The notes beneath the pieces are model-generated. The model did not search any database, was not told the DNA's origin, and saw nothing but the letters and a program-made list of their open reading frames with translations. The position numbers were made by a program, and so were the translations under genes. Positions 13,008-61,791 of a stretch of DNA of 64,000 nt are shown in pieces (positions within the stretch are counted from its first letter, which is position 1; each line of letters opens with the position of its first letter). Origin of the DNA: Amphimedon queenslandica (lineage: Eukaryota > Porifera > Demospongiae > Haplosclerida > Niphatidae); NCBI RefSeq assembly GCF_000090795.2, contig NW_003546603.1, forward strand, positions 28,587 to 92,586. Reading direction: 5' to 3'.

Positions 13008-13615
13008 ATGGGCCACAGAAAACACACTTGGCAGACAGAGTCACAAAGCAGGATGGAGGGACCCAGGAGACAAAACGTGAGAGGAATCCATGCCAGGTTC
13101 CTCAGACAAAACCCTCGCTTCATAAATGCACCAATATGCAACATTAACTATTCTCTCGATTGCGATGCAAGTGCACCAGAATGCATGCAATGGCCACATG
13201 TAGAAAAAAGCAAAGATACAGAAAGAAAGGATAGCAAAGACACAAGGTGAGACAACAAATAAAATACATTAATTAAGACGCCTTGAATGCATAATACAGT
13301 ATCTCAGCACCAGCGATTAAACCAAAATTCCATAAAGCACCAAAGACAATAGTACAGGAACTACTGTCAGGTTGGCATCAAATCCTGCCTCTCACGCACT
13401 TTAATGTTCTCTCATTACTCTCTGTCTGCAGACCCAAAAGAAGGGACTAGCAACAGGAAGAATCTCAAAGAGCATATCTCTTTCAAGCATCAATACAACT
13501 GTCGCAAGGACCCCAACGAGCCTGTTAGAGGAAAGGTTAGTTAAATTAAGAGTATAAGGATCAAATCTAATCATTATCTTTATAGCTTCACGGGAGCTTC
13601 ATATGCGAACAATAG
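13008..13615 (+). CDS. putative small three-exon gene, function unknown
   Basis: Exon 1, 13008-13246, begins at an ATG with an in-frame stop 12 codons upstream and ends at a good donor (ACAAG/gtgaga). One consistent model adds 13451-13535 and 13586-13615 (stop TAG), giving 117 residues, followed by AATAAA at 13643-13648. The protein is basic and polar with several Cys and His residues and no domain I recognise. The exon 2 acceptor (gggactag/C) is weak. The stronger acceptor just upstream (ctgcag/ACCC) would end the frame after six codons. A real transcript with a poly(A) signal is plausible; the coding frame is uncertain. Confidence 0.3.
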
Positions 13616-13824
13616 CCTATACATCATCTCATTCAAACTACTAATAAAATAAATGAATAAATAAATAAATAATAAATAACTTGTTTGTTTGTTTACTATA
13701 ACTACTACAGTCTACTATAGACGTTGACTCACAGACCTAGTGCCTTAATATTCATATTCTATTAAAGAGAGAGAGAGAGATAGAGGTCAATGATGAAAGG
13801 CATAGTGTGATCATTATTACCAAT

Positions 13825-23971
<10,147 letters not shown>

Positions 23972-24638
23972 CCTCTCTCTCTCACTGTAGAATAATAAAC
24001 TGTATATATTAGTATTTATAGTCACTGCATCAGGACAACTGCTGAAGCACTTAAAGCATAGTGGTGCATTCCTTAACGCCATTTTAGTCCAACGACACAA
24101 TCTGGACAAATACAGTCCAGGGTAACAAGACTCCGGCAACTACCATATTCAAGTAAAATCATTTCCGTACAAATACCATTTAAATTTTGAATATTATTTC
24201 AAATACATGTAGTAGATAGCTGTGTATAACTACATGACTATTTATGGTAGAAGCAAGGCTCCTGAAAGCGATAAAAAATTAGGCAGCTGTACTTTGGAGT
24301 GAAAACAAGATTACACGTAGATATAGTAAGATATACAAATCAACACACCTGTATATGTACACGTACATGTATTTAGATGTACGCATTAAGCATACATGAA
24401 TGTACAATAAATGTAATATTATTATTAAAAGTATATTAAGTTAAAATAATTATTTAATGATAAATTCATGCTTTAGTTATGAATAACATACATGTACATG
24501 TACATGTAAAGAAAAATGCTAAAAAATAAAATAGTGCAAATGTACCACATTAAGGGTACATCTGTGTGATGATAACTTAAAAGTGAGATTGGTTGAGAGG
24601 GAGAGGGGGAGGGGAGAAAAGGGAGAGAGGTTTGTCCG
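23972..24638. other. promoter side of the fusion gene and 3' flank of IFT43
   Basis: AT-rich spacer with ACATGTAC runs (24356-24370, 24488-24507). The upstream part contains an in-frame extension of the fusion gene to an ATG at 24139, which I judge to be 5'UTR. No other gene is supported. Confidence 0.45.
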
Positions 24639-26483
24639 CTAAAAAGTACTTGAGTTACTTGGACTGCTCAAACCTTCAAGCGTCTGGGGTTGGTCCTGTC
24701 TCCAGGTACTCTCAATCTCGTGAGACACCTCGGCAAAGAGTTTATCCCATTCCCACACCTTGTCATCCTATAGTTGCAGTACACAGTACACACAATAAAA
24801 CAAATACATGTACAAGTGCATGAATGTGTACATCTAAAAACTAACAATAATAGTAAAAGATTCAGAGTAATAATAATTATATTGACTTTATAGTTAAAGA
24901 GGCTTTCAGAGCACAATGGGTACATGTATCCTGAAAAACTAAATGGTAGCATGGCCATGTACATGTACATATACAGCATGGTATTTTAATATTTGTTTTT
25001 GACAGAGAAGATATTATGGTTTCGAGAAGTCAATGGGCACACTAGTGGTTGGAAGAGAGGAGGCACACCTCAAGTTATGGTTGATAGTCTCATTGTATTC
25101 CTCTTACCACAAGACCAGGGAAGATAAGGAAAGGTGGGGACTTAGGGTTTACTGAGAAAGAAATTAATACTTAATCATTGTTGAGGGAGCAACAGGAAAA
25201 ACCAAGAGAGAGAGAGGAGGAGGAGGAGGAGATAAACTAAAGCAAAGGCTTATTTCATTATACCTAAAGGCCAGGATCACTCCTCGTTTTTTAAAAAAGA
25301 CAATTCTAGGTTTATTTTTACTGGTATAATCAACATAAATAATAATATTATAATAATAAATATTATTAGTAAAAATTTGTACATGTACATCAATGCATGT
25401 ACATGTACATGTATGTGAACAGGATCCATTACGTTGGTAGTAAATGCTCCACATGCCTCACATATACATGTACATGTACAAATTAACTCATAATTGCACA
25501 CAAAAACACTCAAAATACATTTGCCATTTAAGACATGTACACTATCAGTCTATCATGTATCAATTAGTGCATGTACATGTACCGCATATACATGTACACG
25601 TACATGTAGCTGGGAAATTTCAAGGGCAACGAGTCTTGCAAAATTGCAGTTTATTCATGTACATGTACATTATGCTAGGCTCACAAAAGTTAAATTTGGA
25701 AAACTTAAAGTTCCTCAAATCTGGGTACATGTACATGGTAATGGTTTTAGTAATTGTATTTTTAAAATCATACAGAGAACTCTAACCTCCTGTATCTCTG
25801 ATTCTGGTGATATGACTTGTGCCAAAGCCTTTAAATCAATTTCCCCATCCTAAAAAAGAAATGATTATAATGAATGATGCATACATATATATGTACATGC
25901 ATTTGGTAATGATGTACACACTAGATGCTCACCATTGTGAAAAGACTTGCATGTTTAGCAAGATCATTATCAAGTTGTTTATAAGTGGTGATCTGTTGAA
26001 CTGCAGCACTGGAATATACAGCAGTAATGTAGTACATGTACGTGTGTATGTACCTAGGGGGAGCAGCCACTTGAGAGACAAGGTCTCCTTCATTCATTTC
26101 ATCAAGATCAGGGATATTATCAATAACTATCCAATTATCATCATTCATTATTAATTAAATATGTAAGAGGATTATTTTTCAAGTACAACTTACAATCCTC
26201 AATCTCATTGTCTTGCTTTAGTCTCTCACTAATTAATTAATATTAAAATATAAAAATCAATAACTTTTCCTCACTCTTCAATTTCAAACGTCAAATCATT
26301 ATCGGGAGCATTTTTCTTGCTGCAAAAACAGTTAATAGTAAAATATTAATCATTAATAACATACCTCTTGTGCTTTGGAGCTTCGTATGTCCATCCTCCG
26401 ATCTTCACACCTTCATTCTGTAAAAATAACAAAATCAAGTAATAAAAGAATAACATTTCTTTCACCTCTCTAGATGCCTCCAT
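24639..26483 (-). CDS. IFT43: intraflagellar transport protein 43
   Basis: Eight phase-matched exons give 163 residues: 26466-26483, 26365-26417, 26275-26319, 26194-26228, 26054-26126, 25933-26008, 25787-25849, 24639-24767. The core reads FIDNIPDLDEMNEGD, QVAAPP, TTYKQLDNDLAKHA, DGEIDLKALAQVISPE and VWEWDKLFAEVS. Each aligns with the human IFT43 segments IPDLEEVQEEDFTLQVAAPP, MTYRDLDNDLMKYS, DGEIDLKLLTKVLAPE and WDWDRLFTEVS. An N-terminal GGWTYE is also kept. IFT43 is a subunit of the IFT-A complex, which drives retrograde transport and membrane-protein entry in cilia. The start codon exon holds only six codons. It is transcribed divergently from PPP1R14 across 107 bp. Small exons (18-45 nt) make automatic prediction error-prone here. 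Confidence 0.9.
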
Positions 26484-26590
26484 TTTAAAAAGGTGTGGCC
26501 TAGAAAATCCTACTGCGCATGCCCAGACTTAAACTCAACACCCACGTATTGTAGAGGAGTGGCTCTAAAGGGCGTGGCTCATTTGTTGCA
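26484..26590. promoter_or_regulatory. 107-bp bidirectional promoter, IFT43 / PPP1R14
   Basis: Start codons of two divergent genes lie 107 bp apart. The interval holds an NRF1-like site TGCGCATGCCCA (26514-26525) and GT/GC boxes GGTGTGGCC (26492-26500) and GGGCGTGGC (26570-26578). No TATA box is evident. Confidence 0.6.
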
Positions 26591-27844
26591 ATGGCTGAAA
26601 ACTCTGAAGAGATGGTGTCTCCTACTCGCGTCCAGTTCTCTGAGGATGTCCCTGGTGGAGCAATAGTTGAGCACTCCAAGAGGAGGGTAGAGCTTACCCA
26701 GCGCTATGACAGGGAGGCAGTCCAGAAGAGGCTTGAGATAGAAAGCTGGATGGACGAGCAAATGAAAGTGCTATTTGACTGCGAAGTGAGTTCTTTGTGT
26801 CTTTTGTGTGTATATACGTATATTGTGCTTGTAGTAACGTGAATCCGCGTGCCTTGATATTTGTAATTGCTACTATGATAATTATTTAATGACAGCAGAT
26901 GTACATGACATGAAATGTGAATACTTTACTACATGATTTTGTCCAAAAAACCAGCTATTTTATTTCTGCATTTCATGCTTCTCTCATTTGCTCTATGTCA
27001 TCCTTTCCCTGCTATTCTCCCCCTCTGTCTCTTACAGGATGATGATTACCCTATGCTTGATCTTGATGATGTCCTCCAGTTTGATCCGGATAAAAGAGAG
27101 GAGAGGCTAAGGGTAGGTAGTTAGAAGAGACATGTTATTATTGAAACTAGCTAAACTATACTCTTGTTAATTTCAAAACAAAGGACACTTCATATACACT
27201 TCCATCAAGTTACATACACTTGCATGTACTGGTATGTGCACATGCATGTATATACATGTATAAGCATTCAATTTTGCATGCTTTGTTTACCTTACAATTG
27301 GCTGACCTTTTTTGTTTGAGCCAACCTTTTCATAAAAGAGCATCATCATTCCAGCTTGTGTTGAAATAATAATAATGTGTGTTAAATTATGTTTATTCTT
27401 TCTATGACAATTGCTTCTTGTTGTTTATTCTTATCTTCATATGTGTTATTCATTACTGAATTGATTTTGATGAATAGGGAAAGTTTAATCTTTTGCTGTA
27501 AACAGAAGAACTAATGTGCAAATATTTGCAATGTTTTCTAATGATGCATCACTAAAAATAGTATTTTTTTAATTGCAGTGATATTTCAATTAAAATGCAA
27601 TCATAATGTGCAATCAATTAGAGTTTCCTTACAGTTATTTTTTAATTTCATTTTTAGGAATATTTGAAAGATGCAAAACTGCCAACAGAGGTAAGCAAAT
27701 TTGATAGTTACTACTTGATACATAACAGCAGTGTAATGTATTTTTGTCTTGGACTTATTTTGTTTTACATTTTCATTATTATTTTTTTAGAATTTTATTC
27801 AAGAGCTTCTCAAAAAGGCAACAGCTGTTGGAAAATATCATTAA
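26591..27844 (+). CDS. protein phosphatase 1 inhibitor, PPP1R14 (CPI-17/PHI-1) family
   Basis: Four phase-0 exons (26591-26785, 27038-27112, 27658-27690, 27791-27844) give 118 residues. The PHIN domain is complete: LTQRYDREAVQKRLEIESWMDEQ, FDCEDDDYPMLDLDDVL and LPTENFIQELLKK align with the vertebrate VTVKYDRRELQ-RLDVEKWID and LYDCQEEEIPELEIDVDELLD patterns. The inhibitory threonine (Thr38 in CPI-17) is kept in LTQRYDR, so phosphorylation-dependent inhibition of the PP1/myosin-phosphatase catalytic subunit is expected. The basic C-terminal extension of vertebrate CPI-17 is missing; the protein ends at GKYH. Whether it corresponds to one vertebrate paralogue (A-D) cannot be decided here. Confidence 0.9.
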
Positions 27845-28239
27845 AGAGGCTCATTATTGTTGTATACAAAAACTTATTTATGTTTATTTTTTTAGAAATA
27901 AAATTAATTTCAGAATTTAGTTGATTTCTGATTCGCCAAAAAATTGGTGTGTGGTGTATATTTCATAAAGTTAACAAAAGAATTCATGTATTTAAAATAG
28001 CCTTGTTAATTATTTCATTGCCCAGAAAAAAGAAAAAAAAAGAAAAAAATTGGCGTGTGTGTATGAGGCTCTGTATGTATATGTTACTATTTAAGTACAT
28101 GTAAAGGCTCTGTGTGTATATTACTAGTAAGTATGAGGCTTCATGTATGTATACACAATTGCATGATAAGCTCTACAGATCTATACAGTACCAATGGCAC
28201 TCCCCCATGGACTACCAGTACTCATAGCGTGCACTCTAT

Positions 28240-28343
28240 GAGGAATGGTAGCCAATGGAAGAGTGTCACCAGCACTGTACAAACCTNNNNNNNNNNGAGG
28301 AATGGTAGCCAATGGAAGTGTGTCACCAGCACTGTACAAACCT
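28240..28343 (+). repeat. 47-bp direct duplication around a 10-N gap
   Basis: Copies at 28240-28286 and 28297-28343 (both start GAGGAATGGTAGCCAATGGA) differ at one base. The gap may hide more copies or be an assembly join of the same copy. Confidence 0.8.
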
Positions 28344-28527
28344 GTAATGTAGTCTGAAGCTGTGTGTGCATTATAATGTAAGCTCTGTATGCATACTAAT
28401 TAAACTATATTAGACACAGTGTATTGTACTTACATGTAATTGCATGCCACTGAAGCCAGCCACGGCTTATAACCTACCTAGTGCCTACAAGAATACCTAC
28501 CAAAGAACTTACAAGAAAGTCTACAAA

Positions 28528-28604
28528 TGCGGTTTCGGGGATTCGAACCCGGACCTTCTTGCCTCAAGGCCGGGCCCACCCCCGTAACCACTAGGCCACC
28601 GCGC
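28528..28604 (-). repeat. tRNA-like sequence, probable tRNA-derived SINE or pseudogene
   Basis: The reverse strand carries a good A box (TGGCCTAGTGGTTA) and B box (GGTTCGAATCC) at tRNA spacing. The acceptor arms do not pair over seven bases and I cannot fold a standard anticodon arm, so I do not call a working tRNA. It could head a SINE running toward lower coordinates. Confidence 0.55.
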
Positions 28605-28908
28605 GCTTGCGCAACAGCACGTGATTTTTTCGCCTACACATACTAACTGTCATTACAATACTGCATTATATACACTGTAAACGCTTTATAGCCATGTACT
28701 GACCTTAATGAACTTTTGATGCTTATTATAACTTTCTTGTAAGCTTATGTTAGCAAATTAGAGTCTTTTCCAAAAACCTGTGCCAATTCAAATTTATAAT
28801 TAACACTGCCTCTTGTCATTAAAGCTTTTAAATAGCTCTAAAAGACTAAAACTTGTCATTCTTAAAACTAAAAAATTCAGTAATAAGAGGGGCGTGGATT
28901 GATATAAT

Positions 28909-28921
28909 GTTGCTAAGCAAC
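28909..28921. promoter_or_regulatory. RFX X-box (perfect palindrome) at the DNAH1 promoter
   Basis: GTTGCTAAGCAAC, 36 bp before the DNAH1 start codon. It fits the RFX consensus of two GTTGCY/RGCAAC half-sites. RFX factors drive cilia genes across animals. A GC box (GGGCGTGG) lies at 28890-28897. Confidence 0.7.
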
Positions 28922-28956
28922 GAGGCACTAGAGAAAGTTTCTCTTCCTCTTCTGCC

Positions 28957-56364
<27,408 letters not shown>

Positions 56365-56589
56365 CAACACTTATTACTTATTACGTACATGATATTTAAT
56401 AATAGTTATACTTATTATCATTATTAACATGCTAAAGACTACCCCCTCTTTATTATTGACATTTAAAGTATTATTGTAACGTATTACAGGTTTATCAGAA
56501 CTTTGTTTATCTTATTATTATTATTATTCATTCAAGTTATTTTACAATAATTTATACATAATGTTATAATATTTTTTAATTGCAAAATC

Positions 56590-58773
56590 CTAGCAAGATT
56601 GTTCAATGGAGGACTTCTGAGCGTGATCCTGCTGTGTAATGAATACCGACATTTTCTCTGCTGTTGGAGACTTTCCTGGAGATTTACTGGATGGTAACTG
56701 TCCTTCATTACTACAAGTAAGTAAAACATTAAGTATATTATGTGCATGAATTGTGTGTGTCCATTACATTGCAGGTAGTCTGCTGTCTTCAAGTGAAGGC
56801 ACTGGAGGAGGAGGAAGAGCAAGAGATGATGTAGTGTCACTTGTCTTTAGCTTCTCTTTTGAATTTATTTTTGCAAACAAAAGACGAAGCACCTTTAAAG
56901 AAACATGACAGTGAGATAAAGAAGAAGGATATTACATCAAGCATTATAAGTACATAATTATACTGTACCTGTTCCTTTTGCTCCCAAGTTAAATCACCTA
57001 TATCAACACCTTCATTAACTCCATCCCTAATGTGTGTATTGAATATTATACAGTGATTCAAAGTAGCTTATTAATTTTACCATTGTTCTGCTAGTATCAT
57101 GTCATGGTAGATGCTGTTAGTTGATGTCAGTGATGGATGGAATGTACGAACTGGAGGGAACCGTCTCTTACCCTGTACAGCTTCTATCAACTGGTGGTGA
57201 TACATTTTCTCTGCATTTCGTCTATACTGCAGCCTAAAATACAATTAAATAATCATAATGAATGTTACCCAGCATAGTGTGATGATTATTATTTACCTGT
57301 TGGCTTTAATTTCTTTTTTAACTTGGCCTAGTGCTTCAAGGAAGAACTGCTCAATTTCTGTCCTTTGATCCAAAAGATGTTGTGCTAGTCTTTTGATATG
57401 AGCAGTTTCTCTATTATGATATGATGCACATTATTATAAACTTCTGTGATGATAATGTCCTACATTTCTTTACCTTTTCTGAAGTTCACATTGTCTATGA
57501 AGAATGGTGAGCTCATTATTAGTCACCAATAATTCCTTTTCATGTCTCTTCTGAATTTGCTCTCTTTCCTTCTCAAACTCTTTCACTACAACAGTGAGAC
57601 TCTCTTCCAATGTGGACACTTTTGCATTAAGTTCTTGTATTTGTTTCTTCTGTCTTCGAGCCTCTTGAACTTTACCTTGGGCCATCTGCTGGCTTAACTC
57701 TTTCTCTGCTGCTAGTTGCCTGTTGGCCATTTCAAGACTCTCCTTCTCTTTTCTTAGCTCATGTTCCTCTGACATGTGCAGCGAGAGTGCTTCAGATATT
57801 GTTATGTTCTCTCTGTAAACAGAGCGAGTTTTCTCATCAAGGTTTGCAATTGCTTCTGAGTGAGCTTTAGAGGCAAGCTCTTCAATACGACGATTTGCTT
57901 CTTTCTGGAGGCGCAACTATAATAATATTTTTAAAATCATAAAAAATTAAAGATTGTATATGCATAATGTATACCTTTTCTTCAAAAAATTTCTCCTCCA
58001 AGGCAATCATTTGTTGCTTGTGCATGAATTTTGTTTCATCGAGTGTCTCTTGGAGTGTTTCCAATTGCTCTTGTAGCTCTGCTCTCTTTCTCCTGAAATC
58101 TCTCATTGTTCTTAGCTCAGTCTGCATGACTGATATCTGCAAGAATTTCATTAAAATTAGTACATATAATAATTATACATAATGTGTGTAGATTCTGCAC
58201 CTCTTGGTCCCTTTTAGACAGGTCATCTTCTAATGTTATCAGAGATTCCTTCATTCTGGTTTCCTTCTCTTCCCATTCTTTGTACAGGGTGTGTCGTAGT
58301 GTTCTAAGATCACCTTTCAGCTCAGAAACCTCTTGATCTTTCTGAGTGTCTTTCTTCTTGAGGAAAGTAATCACTTCAATGGTGTCCTTCTCTGTCTTGT
58401 TGATGGCAGATTGCAAGGAGTCATTCTCAGTGATGAGTCTTTGTGTATTCTATTCAGTCATAAAAGAATCAACTGCTTCATTTTCATCATTTATTGTAGC
58501 AACTTACTTCACGGTATTCTACTCTAGATTTCTCTGTTGCTTCGTATCTTGCTTCCCATAGTTTAGCAGAATTCAGAGCTTCCTTCAACATTGATTCTTT
58601 GTCCGATGCTCCATCACCGGATTTACTGACAGTTCAATAGAAGAGTTGAGGTGGTTCATTCGTACAAAATAGAGTTAAGCCTACCTTCCCTTCTTCTTCC
58701 CTTTCTTTCCCTTTCCCTTGGACTTTCCTTTCTTTCCTTTCCCTTTTCCTTTCCCCTTTGCCTTCTTAGGCAT
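56590..58773 (-). CDS. BBOF1: basal body orientation factor 1 (coiled coil)
   Basis: Ten phase-matched exons give 543 residues (human about 529): 58685-58773, 58508-58625, 58201-58449, 57975-58136, 57474-57916, 57297-57410, 57081-57233, 56969-57026, 56768-56892, 56590-56710. It opens with a Lys/Gly run (MPKKAKGKGKGKG), followed by SAKLWEARYEATEKSRVEYRE, EKDTIEVITFLKKKD, long coiled coil (about 60-400), TEIEQFFLEALGQV, TSTNSIYHDMILAEQW and DIGDLTWEQKEQVLRLLFAKIN. This matches the BBOF1/CCDC176 (DUF4515) pattern, including the WE-R-E-T--SRVEYR motif after the basic start. BBOF1 aligns and keeps basal-body orientation in multiciliated cells downstream of cilia transcription factors. An alternative end exists: reading through the exon 9 donor gives a stop at 56764-56766. 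It converges on DNAH1 (225 bp apart) and diverges from RNASEK. Confidence 0.85.
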
Positions 58774-58939
58774 GGCTACAGCAAAAGCAGTATCAAGTTT
58801 CCAGCGTTGCTATGTTCTCGTTGCTAAGGTCAACACCCACGCAAATCACGTGCTAATTGACTCCACCTATTAATCACGTGATTATTTCAGCCCCACCCTT
58901 TTGCAATCACAAGATCAAAAATCTCTCTTTCTCTTTACA
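58774..58939. promoter_or_regulatory. 166-bp bidirectional promoter, BBOF1 / RNASEK
   Basis: Contains an X-box-like pair GTTGCTAAGGTCAAC (58820-58834), a separate GTTGCTATG half-site (58806-58814), and two CACGTG E-boxes (58847-58852; 58875-58880, within TCACGTGA). Two start codons diverge from it. No TATA box. Confidence 0.55.
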
Positions 58940-60195
58940 ATGGACTCTGGTAACGTATTTGGAAAGATTTTCTTTTGTTTCTGTGGATTCCAAGGCTCCA
59001 CCTGCTGCACTATACTCTCAGTATGGGCTGTCATCATGATGGTAAGCAAAAATCTGGGACAAAACTAGAAGCTTGTATAAAAATACAAAATGTCCTTATA
59101 TATTTTTTTCTGTAATACTTTAAAAGTGTGTATAATTGAGTATAAGGCTCTCAATGTTAAATATGCTATTATATATAAAGTGCATAGAAGAGATAATTCC
59201 TTTTTACTGGCACCCTGTATCTATGAATAGGGCCCATGTTCACGCCCCTTTTGTTCTCTAATTAAATCTTTATTTATTAATATTTAGTTATGCTTGGGTG
59301 GTGCTATGAGGCTACAAGCAGTGGCACTGTATGAGGATATTAAATTCGATGAAGCACAGTGAGTTATCATCTTATATAGAGGGTTTCCTATAAAGCGATA
59401 AGGGGGGCTAAAAAGCATCAGTATTGAGCAACTTTAAAAATTTTGTAAAAAATCCAATTTTCATTGGAATCAGCTCAAACTTTCTACGCAGCATAAGTAC
59501 ATGTATATGTATCAGAAAAAATTATAAAAATGCAGAATTCTCACCAAATGATTTTTGCTGAAATTTGGCTGACGCCCCTGTACTATAGTACAGGTACTTT
59601 TGCTCGATTTTGGAGGAACTTTAAAAATTTATAAAAAATCCAATTTTGATTGGAATCAGCTCAAACTTTTTATGCAACATAAGTACATGTATATGTATCA
59701 GGAAAAAATATAAAAATGGAGAAATTTCTCTTTTTCAATTTTGGCAAAATTTGGCCCAAGACCATGTACTATAGTACAGGGATTTTTACCAGATTTTGGA
59801 ACAGTTTTAAAAATTTGAAAAAAAATTAATTTTGATCGAAGTTTATAAACAACTGTACTTGCATGACCATTTTACTGGTTTGTTTTGAGATGAATGAAAT
59901 GATTTCTCTTTTCTTCTTTCTCTTTCCTCTAGTAATAATGCTACTCAAACAGAAATAAATGCTGTGAAAGCTTATAACAACGCCTCCCTGTAAGCTCCAT
60001 TAATACTGTAACGATCATCAGCTGACTATCATATGACAATCATTATGAGAATGAATAGATTTTTATAAAACCTTTTCCATTAGGTCCTGCTTTGTAGCGG
60101 CGTTTATCTACCTTGCGTATTTAGCATTTTCAGGGACGATGATGGCCGTGAATTTCATGAGAAGCAAGTCAGAGAAAAGAGCAAAGTCATATTAA
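58940..60195 (+). CDS. RNASEK: ribonuclease kappa / V-ATPase-associated membrane protein
   Basis: Four phase-matched exons (58940-59041, 59288-59358, 59933-59989, 60084-60195) give 113 residues. There are two membrane helices: ILSVWAVIMMLCLGGAM after a Cys-rich start (FCFCGFQGSTCC), and CFVAAFIYLAYLAFSGTMMAV. The order of blocks, including AVALYEDI, YNNASLSCF and the basic tail, matches RNASEK (human AVLIEDV, YNCFIAAGLYLLLGG). The family is a small two-helix protein bound to the V-ATPase membrane sector and needed for endocytic uptake. The ribonuclease activity is reported for insect and human forms. The long intron 3 carries the dispersed repeat. It converges on the folate-receptor-like gene. 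Confidence 0.9.
59400..59850. repeat. dispersed ~180-bp repeat, at least two tandem copies
   Basis: In RNASEK intron 2. TTGGAATCAGCTCAAACTTT recurs at about 59464 and 59650. The joints are CCTGTACTATAGTACAGG (59578-59595) and a third, ATGTACTATAGTACAGGG (59764-59781). Confidence 0.85.
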
Positions 60196-60492
60196 TTAAA
60201 GAATTATTATTATTATTATTATTATTTAGCTGTTAATCTTGTGTACAATTATTATTATTATCCATCTCTCTATCTAATATTGTGTCTGTGTGCATCTTAT
60301 CTTGGTCATGGTTTACATTGTAGTATTCTTCTCTTCTCTGTGTCTGTATCTCTCTGTCAGTGTTTTATTTGAAAAAAGTACAAATTAGTATGTTAGAATG
60401 ATCATAGAAAGGCCTCAATTTAAAGTCATTGCACAAAAACCAATAAGAAAGAATAGTAATAATAATTAACAAATTCAACAGTGCAAAGTCTT
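60196..60492. other. convergent 3' flank
   Basis: Shared 3' region of RNASEK and the folate-receptor-like gene, with an ATT run. Nothing else seen. Confidence 0.5.
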
Positions 60493-61791
60493 TTAGAAGT
60501 ACAGCATTGTGAAGACAGCAGTGAGGGCAATCAGCACAATATTGATATTTCCTAGGAGCATCATCGATCCACTTTGATTGAAGAACCTTTGTATAACGAC
60601 AGTATTTGGATTGGTCCCATTTACTGGGAAATAAGGCGTGAGACACTCTCGCCTGTCATCAGGATCAGTGCTCGAGGAATTAGAATAAAAGAAGGAGCGA
60701 CCCCAAAGCATGTTACATATGCCGCGGCCATTTCTATAAACATCACTGGAAAAAAGAAGAGGATTAATAAGTTGTTGCCCTTTCCCCTTCTCTCTTTTTC
60801 CTTATTCTTCCTACCTGTATTTCTGACATTGTGAATTTGCTTTGCAGTGGTTCTCGCCCGTCATGTTATTATAGTCCCAGTCCATGATCCAATTGACTGC
60901 ACAAGTACGCTCATCTTTACATGCTTCATACCACCTGTCACAATAATCACCGCATAGCGGTAGGTTTGCAAAAGCACTTGGAAACTCCGCCACTTCGAAA
61001 TGAGCAACATTTGGTGAACACCTACAAATATAAATTTAATCTCTTTGATTCATAATAATTATTTGTCTTTACCTGTAAAAGCATTCGATTTCTACGAAAA
61101 ACTTCCTACATTGCGAAGAGAGGTTGCTGTCACATCGATCCCAATGGAACCCATCAATACTGGTGACTGAGGACTAGCAAATGGAAGATAAGAAACCACA
61201 ATATATATATATAATAATATTAGTACATGATATCAGTACATGAATAACATTAGTGCATGTGATGAGGATTGGCTGTGGTTATCAAAGCAGCTGTGGCCGG
61301 GGGCCCTTATGTAGAGTAGCATAAACCACATTACCACTAATTTCATGTAAGGCAAGCAATGACACCAAACCAAAGTATTCATAGCTCGAAATATATTGAA
61401 TGCTGAATACGTATTGGTATTGTGTACATGTACATGAAATGCTGAATACAGTGCATGGATCTATAGATGTGGATTATTGTGGTTTGTGGTACAGTATTAA
61501 GTTAAAATAAATAAATAAATAAACTACATTTGCTAGCTGTTTGGTAAAATTTGAGCTGCAGCAGGCCCCGTCCTTCCACTGATGGCAAGCATAATAGTCA
61601 CCAGTCTCTGGCTCCGGGCTGTGCTTATCACCTCTCAGACACTGATCTGAAATGAAATAAATTAAAAGATTATTTCAAATGAAATTAGAAAACTTACCAG
61701 GTCTGTATTGTACATTAGAGCCCATCCTTTGGCTCATGGTTGTACCAGCTATTAGTAGCAGTATCACAATGGACACAGTTAATGTACTCAT
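60493..61791 (-). CDS. folate-receptor-family GPI-anchored protein
   Basis: Five phase-matched exons give 257 residues: 61698-61791, 61528-61646, 61073-61173, 60815-61021, 60493-60745. Signal peptide about 1-20 (LTVSIVILLLIAGTTMS). The cysteine scaffold follows the folate receptor/riboflavin-binding fold: DQCLRGDKHSPEPE, ACHQWKDGACCSSNFT, FHWDRCDSNLSSQCRKFFVEIECFYRCSPN, LPLCGDYCDRWYEACKDERTCAVNW, CQKY, ICNMLWG, CLTPYF. It ends in a hydrophobic tail (NIVLIALTAVFTMLYF) with small residues before it, as in a GPI signal. Vertebrate members bind folate (FOLR1-3) or IZUMO1 (JUNO). The ligand here is not known. It diverges from AP2S1. Confidence 0.88.

Larger units (their letters stand above)
27845..28908. 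other. intergenic region with repeats and small assembly gap
   Basis: Holds the PPP1R14 3' flank, a 47-bp direct duplication split by a 10-base gap (28287-28296), and a tRNA-like element near 28528-28604. No protein gene is supported. Confidence 0.5.
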
